NCBI GenBank assembly: GCA_913052275.1
Contig: CAJXDX010000014.1
Coordinates: 1-18,362 of the forward strand
DNA from: an uncultured Pseudomonadota bacterium
GTDB taxonomy: Bacteria > SAR324 > NAC60-12
Length of the DNA: 18,362 bases
Reading direction: 5' to 3'
In this document: positions 15,572-18,362 of the stretch, one piece after another
Layout: every line of letters starts with the position of its first letter
Numbering within the stretch: the stretch's first letter is position 1
Program-made: the position numbers and the translations under genes
Notes under the pieces: model-generated
What the model saw: the letters and a program-made list of their open reading frames with translations, nothing else
The model's database searches: none
What the model was told of the DNA's origin: nothing

Positions 15572-16957
15572 ATGCCACATTCAATAATAAATGATGTTAC
15601 ACCTGAAATGATTCAGCGTTATAACCGTCCGGGACCCCGTTACACAAGTTATCCTACAGTACCTGTCTGGGGAAAAGGCCAGTTCTATGACGCCTACGTA
15701 CAGTGCCTTCAACAGGAAAGTCTTAAAGAAAGGCCAATTTCACTTTATGTCCATTTACCCTTTTGCAGACAGCTATGTACATTTTGCGGATGCAACAAGT
15801 TTATCACCGGCAACAGGAAAATTGCTGAAGATTATTTGTCTGCTCTTGAAAAAGAAATTGACGGAGTTGCCAGAATTCTGCAGTCACGTAAGAAACTTGC
15901 ACAAATTCACCTGGGTGGAGGGACTCCCACTTACCTCAATCCCAAACAGCTTGAAAGAGTCATAAATAAGATCACTTCCAGATTTGATGTGCAGGAAAAC
16001 AGCGAGCTGGCATTTGAAGCTGACCCGCGTGTGACTACAATAGATCATCTTGAGACACTGTATGGACTAGGATTCAGGAGGGTAAGTTTTGGTGTACAGG
16101 ACTTGAACCGTGATGTTCAAAAGGCTATCAACCGAAATCAAACGGCTAAACAATCATGGGATACTATTAATAATTCCAGGAGCATTGGCTACACTTCTAT
16201 CAACCTGGATCTTGTTTACGGCCTGCCACTTCAAACACATCAAAGCTTTTGTAAAACACTTGATGAAGTGGGGAAAATGCGTCCGGATCGCCTGGCAGTA
16301 TACAGCTTTGCTTATCTGCCCGGTATGTTCAAAACTCATAAAAGAGCAATCAAAGAAAAAGATCTGCCTTTGCCTAAAGAGAAAATTCAAATTTACCTGG
16401 AAGCCATCCGCTTTTTCACAGAAATCGGATATGTAATGATAGGCATGGATCACTATGCTCTTCCGGAAGACGAACTTGCACTTGCTCTGAGAAACAGAAC
16501 CCTGCACCGTAATTTCATGGGCTATACCACACTTCATAACATGGCACAGATTGGAGTCGGGGTTTCGGCTATTTCAGATTTTGGTGACAGTTACTGGCAA
16601 AACAACAAAGATCTTCATCAATACATGAGTGAAGCTTCTGACAAAATTCTTAATCCACGCAGGGGAATAAAACTAGATAAGGAGGATCAGCTACGAAGAG
16701 AAGTGATTGAAACTCTTATGTGCCATGGAGAAATATCTATTCCTGATTTTGAAACACGTTATGAAATAAGTTTCAGCAAGCATTTTAATAATGCCTGGCC
16801 TGAACTTGAAAAGTTTGCGCAGGAGGGTTTGGTGAAGCTTGATTCAAAGAAAATAAATCTCACACCTGTTGGAACTCTGTTTACTAGAAATATTGCCATG
16901 CCATTTGACAGATACCTGACAGAAAGCAGCAGTATGAATTTTTCCAAGACAGTTTAA
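15572..16957 (+). CDS. hemN: Oxygen-independent coproporphyrinogen III oxidase (radical SAM)
   Basis: HemN converts coproporphyrinogen III to protoporphyrinogen IX by two radical decarboxylations, the anaerobic step of haem synthesis in the cytosol. The 461-residue length matches true HemN (457 in E. coli). YTSYPTVPVW (24-33) is followed by the radical-SAM cluster motif with C65, C69 and C72, and the extra C74 in CGCNK. That CGCNK sequence separates real HemN from HemW-like homologues, which often transport haem and lack coproporphyrinogen oxidase activity. HLGGGTPTYL (113-122) binds S-adenosylmethionine, and YGLPLQT, MDHYALP and GVGVSAIS follow in family order. The C-terminal HemN domain is complete. 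The ATG at 15572 has no close Shine-Dalgarno. The gene stands alone on its transcript, between znuB and the convergent fucose synthase gene. Confidence 0.95.
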   Translation: MPHSIINDVTPEMIQRYNRPGPRYTSYPTVPVWGKGQFYDAYVQCLQQESLKERPISLYVHLPFCRQLCTFCGCNKFITGNRKIAEDYLSALEKEIDGVARILQSRKKLAQIHLGGGTPTYLNPKQLERVINKITSRFDVQENSELAFEADPRVTTIDHLETLYGLGFRRVSFGVQDLNRDVQKAINRNQTAKQSWDTINNSRSIGYTSINLDLVYGLPLQTHQSFCKTLDEVGKMRPDRLAVYSFAYLPGMFKTHKRAIKEKDLPLPKEKIQIYLEAIRFFTEIGYVMIGMDHYALPEDELALALRNRTLHRNFMGYTTLHNMAQIGVGVSAISDFGDSYWQNNKDLHQYMSEASDKILNPRRGIKLDKEDQLRREVIETLMCHGEISIPDFETRYEISFSKHFNNAWPELEKFAQEGLVKLDSKKINLTPVGTLFTRNIAMPFDRYLTESSSMNFSKTV

Positions 16958-16998
16958 AAAATTCCTTACAGCAAAACCGAACCAAAACAATTACTACA

Positions 16999-17052
16999 TT
17001 TTTTCAGGCTGGAAAAAACTTTTACTGCTTGTATTGCATTAAATGGTAATAC
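16999..17052. terminator. Weak hairpins between convergent hemN and GDP-fucose synthase genes
   Basis: The 115-base gap between the two convergent stops contains an A/T-only 7-bp inverted repeat, TTTTTTC (16999-17005) with GAAAAAA (17012-17018). A broken hairpin, GTATT with AATAC (17031-17035/17048-17052), contains an inner CAT/ATG pair. Either could act in termination for one or both genes. Both stems are weak, so this is a tentative call based mainly on position. Confidence 0.25.
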
Positions 17053-17072
17053 TGAAAAAATATTTTAAAATT

Positions 17073-18005
17073 TTAGGCAGCCTGCTGCGAAGAATACCAC
17101 TGATAAACCTGTTCTAAACCCATTTTCAAGGGTATTTTAGGCTTCCAGCCAAGTGCATTGATTTTTGATGTGTCCAGTACTTTTTGAGGAGTTCCATCCG
17201 GACGTGAATTATCAAAAACCAGGTGCCCGGAAAATCCTGATACTTCTTTTATTGTCTCCGCCAACTCACGAATTGTTTGATCTTCACCACAGCCCACATT
17301 GACTATTTCAGAATCATCATAATTGTCCATCAGGAATAAAATCGCATCAGCAAGATCATCAGAATGTAAAAACTCTCGCCGTGGATTACCGGAACCCCAG
17401 ATGTTAACCGTATCATCACTCGCGAGCTTTGCCTCATAAAATTTACGGATCAACGCCGGGAGAACGTGAGAGTCTTCCGGATGAAAATTATCATTTGGCC
17501 CATACAGGTTAGTAGGCATGACGGAAATAAAATTTGTCCCGTATTGATGATTGTAGCTTTGACAAGTTTTTATTCCTGCAATTTTAGCAAGAGCATAAGC
17601 ATCATTAGTTGGTTCCAGCCCACCTGTAAGCAGATATTCCTCTTTGATTGGCTGCGGGCACAGCTTAGGGTAAATGCAGGAACTGCCTAGAAACACAAAT
17701 TTTTTAACGCCATGCCTCCAGGCCTCATGAATTACATTAGTCTGAACTATTATGTTTTCACGTATAAAATCAGCTGGATATGAACTGTTTGCATGAATCC
17801 CTCCAACTTTTGCTGCTGCCAAAAAAACAAACTCAGGTTTTGTTTCTGAAAAAAATTTCCTTACTTCGGTGGCCTCCAGCAGTTCCAATTCTGAGTGTGA
17901 GCGAGTAATAAGGTTCTGGTATCCGCTTTTCTTTAATGCTCTGTAAATTGCAGAACCTGCCAGACCAAGATGACCTGCAACATAAATACGTGAATTGATT
18001 TTCAT
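17073..18005 (-). CDS. fcl: GDP-L-fucose synthase (GDP-4-keto-6-deoxymannose epimerase/reductase)
   Basis: This 310-residue extended short-chain dehydrogenase epimerises and reduces GDP-4-keto-6-deoxy-D-mannose to GDP-L-fucose using NADPH. The fucose goes into surface polysaccharide. The N-terminal VAGHLGLAGSA (9-19) is the nucleotide-binding glycine motif and matches the VAGHRGMVGSA type of E. coli WcaG. AAAKVGGIHAN (63-73) is family-specific. Catalytic S108 or S109 (GSSCIYP), Y137 and K141 (YALAK), and H180 are all present. MPTNLYGPNDNF (163-174) and NPRREFLHSDDLADA are typical. The length is close to the family's ~320. The ATG at 18005 is preceded by AT-rich sequence with no Shine-Dalgarno. 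Its substrate-producing partner Gmd is not adjacent here; the manC gene is about 9.4 kb away. The assignment is firm. Confidence 0.95.
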   Translation of the reverse strand: MKINSRIYVAGHLGLAGSAIYRALKKSGYQNLITRSHSELELLEATEVRKFFSETKPEFVFLAAAKVGGIHANSSYPADFIRENIIVQTNVIHEAWRHGVKKFVFLGSSCIYPKLCPQPIKEEYLLTGGLEPTNDAYALAKIAGIKTCQSYNHQYGTNFISVMPTNLYGPNDNFHPEDSHVLPALIRKFYEAKLASDDTVNIWGSGNPRREFLHSDDLADAILFLMDNYDDSEIVNVGCGEDQTIRELAETIKEVSGFSGHLVFDNSRPDGTPQKVLDTSKINALGWKPKIPLKMGLEQVYQWYSSQQAA

Positions 18006-18295
18006 AAATTATTAATTTTTTTAATGCTTCTATCTTACTCTTTAATTGAATCATTCATTTAATATTTACAATATAAGTTTTGAATAATTGACATAATTCT
18101 TGACTTAACTGCCTGTAATACTAAAACAATTGCCGGTAATCTAACAGTATTTTTCACAAAAAAAAGATAACTTGATCCAAGATTATTTTTCAATGAAAAT
18201 GGTTTTAAATATTTTATCTTGTTTCAAGACATAATATATGAATGAACCGGATTTACCACAAAATACAATAAACAAAATTTTGAAAGGAGATTTTC
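18006..18295. promoter_or_regulatory. Divergent promoter region with two CTTGNNNCAAG palindromes
   Basis: This 290-base AT-rich spacer separates the leftward fucose synthase gene from a rightward gene cut by the window edge. Two palindromes of the same form occur: CTTGATCCAAG at 18171-18181 and CTTGTTTCAAG at 18218-18228. The second extends to 13 bp as TCTTG-TTT-CAAGA. Their centres are 47 bases apart. TTGACA (18088-18093) and TTGACT (18100-18105) resemble -35 hexamers, but no well-spaced consensus -10 follows either. No open frame was seen here. Confidence 0.35.
18284..18289 (+). promoter_or_regulatory. Strong ribosome binding site for the gene at 18296
   Basis: AAGGAG at 18284-18289 ends six bases before the ATG at 18296, an ideal Shine-Dalgarno position. 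It decides that start. It is notable because almost no other gene in this window has such a site. Confidence 0.8.
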
Positions 18296-18362
18296 ATGAA
18301 CCTCGTTCAGTTCTGGGATTTCACGAAAATCGAAAGAAAAATAATCAGCTGGAATGGATTAT
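18296..18362 (+). CDS. Unidentified gene, first 22 codons only
   Basis: An ATG at 18296 follows a strong Shine-Dalgarno and opens a frame of 22 codons that runs off the window end without a stop. The visible N-terminus begins MNLVQFWDFTKIERKIISW. It is rich in aromatic and charged residues, has no signal peptide, and matches no family I can name from so short a piece. It could be a cytosolic protein or the start of a membrane protein. The gene is divergent from GDP-L-fucose synthase, so a link to surface polysaccharide is possible but only by proximity. Confidence reflects that a gene starts here, resting on the ribosome site and the open frame. Confidence 0.6.
   Translation, partial: MNLVQFWDFTKIERKIISWNGL

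Noticed and set aside
16154..16537. Minus-strand 127-codon frame inside hemN
   Set aside because: It is antisense to the fully conserved HemN frame and has no protein-like signature.

Overview
The window is AT-rich bacterial DNA with standard, densely packed coding. The gene set (ZnuABC zinc importer, a ~1600-residue NAD-dependent glutamate dehydrogenase, HemN, a GcvT/DmdA-type methyltransferase, GDP-sugar enzymes) suggests a free-living Gram-negative bacterium, probably marine and proteobacterial or related (a SAR324-like lineage would fit). This is inference from gene content; no rRNA or other marker is present to settle it. No tRNA, rRNA, CRISPR array, insertion sequence or phage gene was seen.

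Layout. Positions 1-197 (minus) hold the 5' part of a small lipoprotein gene cut by the window edge. Positions 198-623 are non-coding and contain a strong terminator-like hairpin reading leftwards and a possible small RNA. Positions 624-5131 (plus) are a tight two-gene unit. The first gene is a 1028-residue fusion of an APH-type small-molecule kinase, an M23-type zinc peptidase domain and a class III PLP enzyme of the phospholyase type (ETNPPL/PHYKPL-like). The second is an M81 (MlrC-like) metallo-amidohydrolase. Convergent to it, on the minus strand from 12541 down to 5220, run gdh, a mannose-1-phosphate guanylyltransferase and a DmdA/GcvT-like protein, with gaps of 18 and 59 bases. Positions 12699-15335 are a divergent zinc-uptake locus (znuA minus, znuCB plus) with palindromic sequence in the shared promoter. 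hemN (plus) and GDP-L-fucose synthase (minus) follow, converging at about 17000. The last 67 bases begin an unidentified plus-strand gene with a strong ribosome binding site.

How the genes work together. The fusion plus M81 pair looks like a catabolic module. By inference, M81 cleaves an amide or peptide-like bond, the APH domain phosphorylates a released amino alcohol, and the PLP domain removes ammonia and phosphate; the M23 domain's role is unknown. Glutamate dehydrogenase would link amino-nitrogen release to central carbon. ManC and Fcl belong to the GDP-mannose to GDP-L-fucose route, but the intermediate dehydratase Gmd is not in the window. Most genes lack a visible Shine-Dalgarno sequence.

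The most interesting item is the kinase/M23/phospholyase fusion with its M81 partner. Its parts are recognisable families and such fusions are probably not unique to this genome, but the substrate and the reason for an intact zinc peptidase site in an apparently cytosolic enzyme cannot be told from the sequence.
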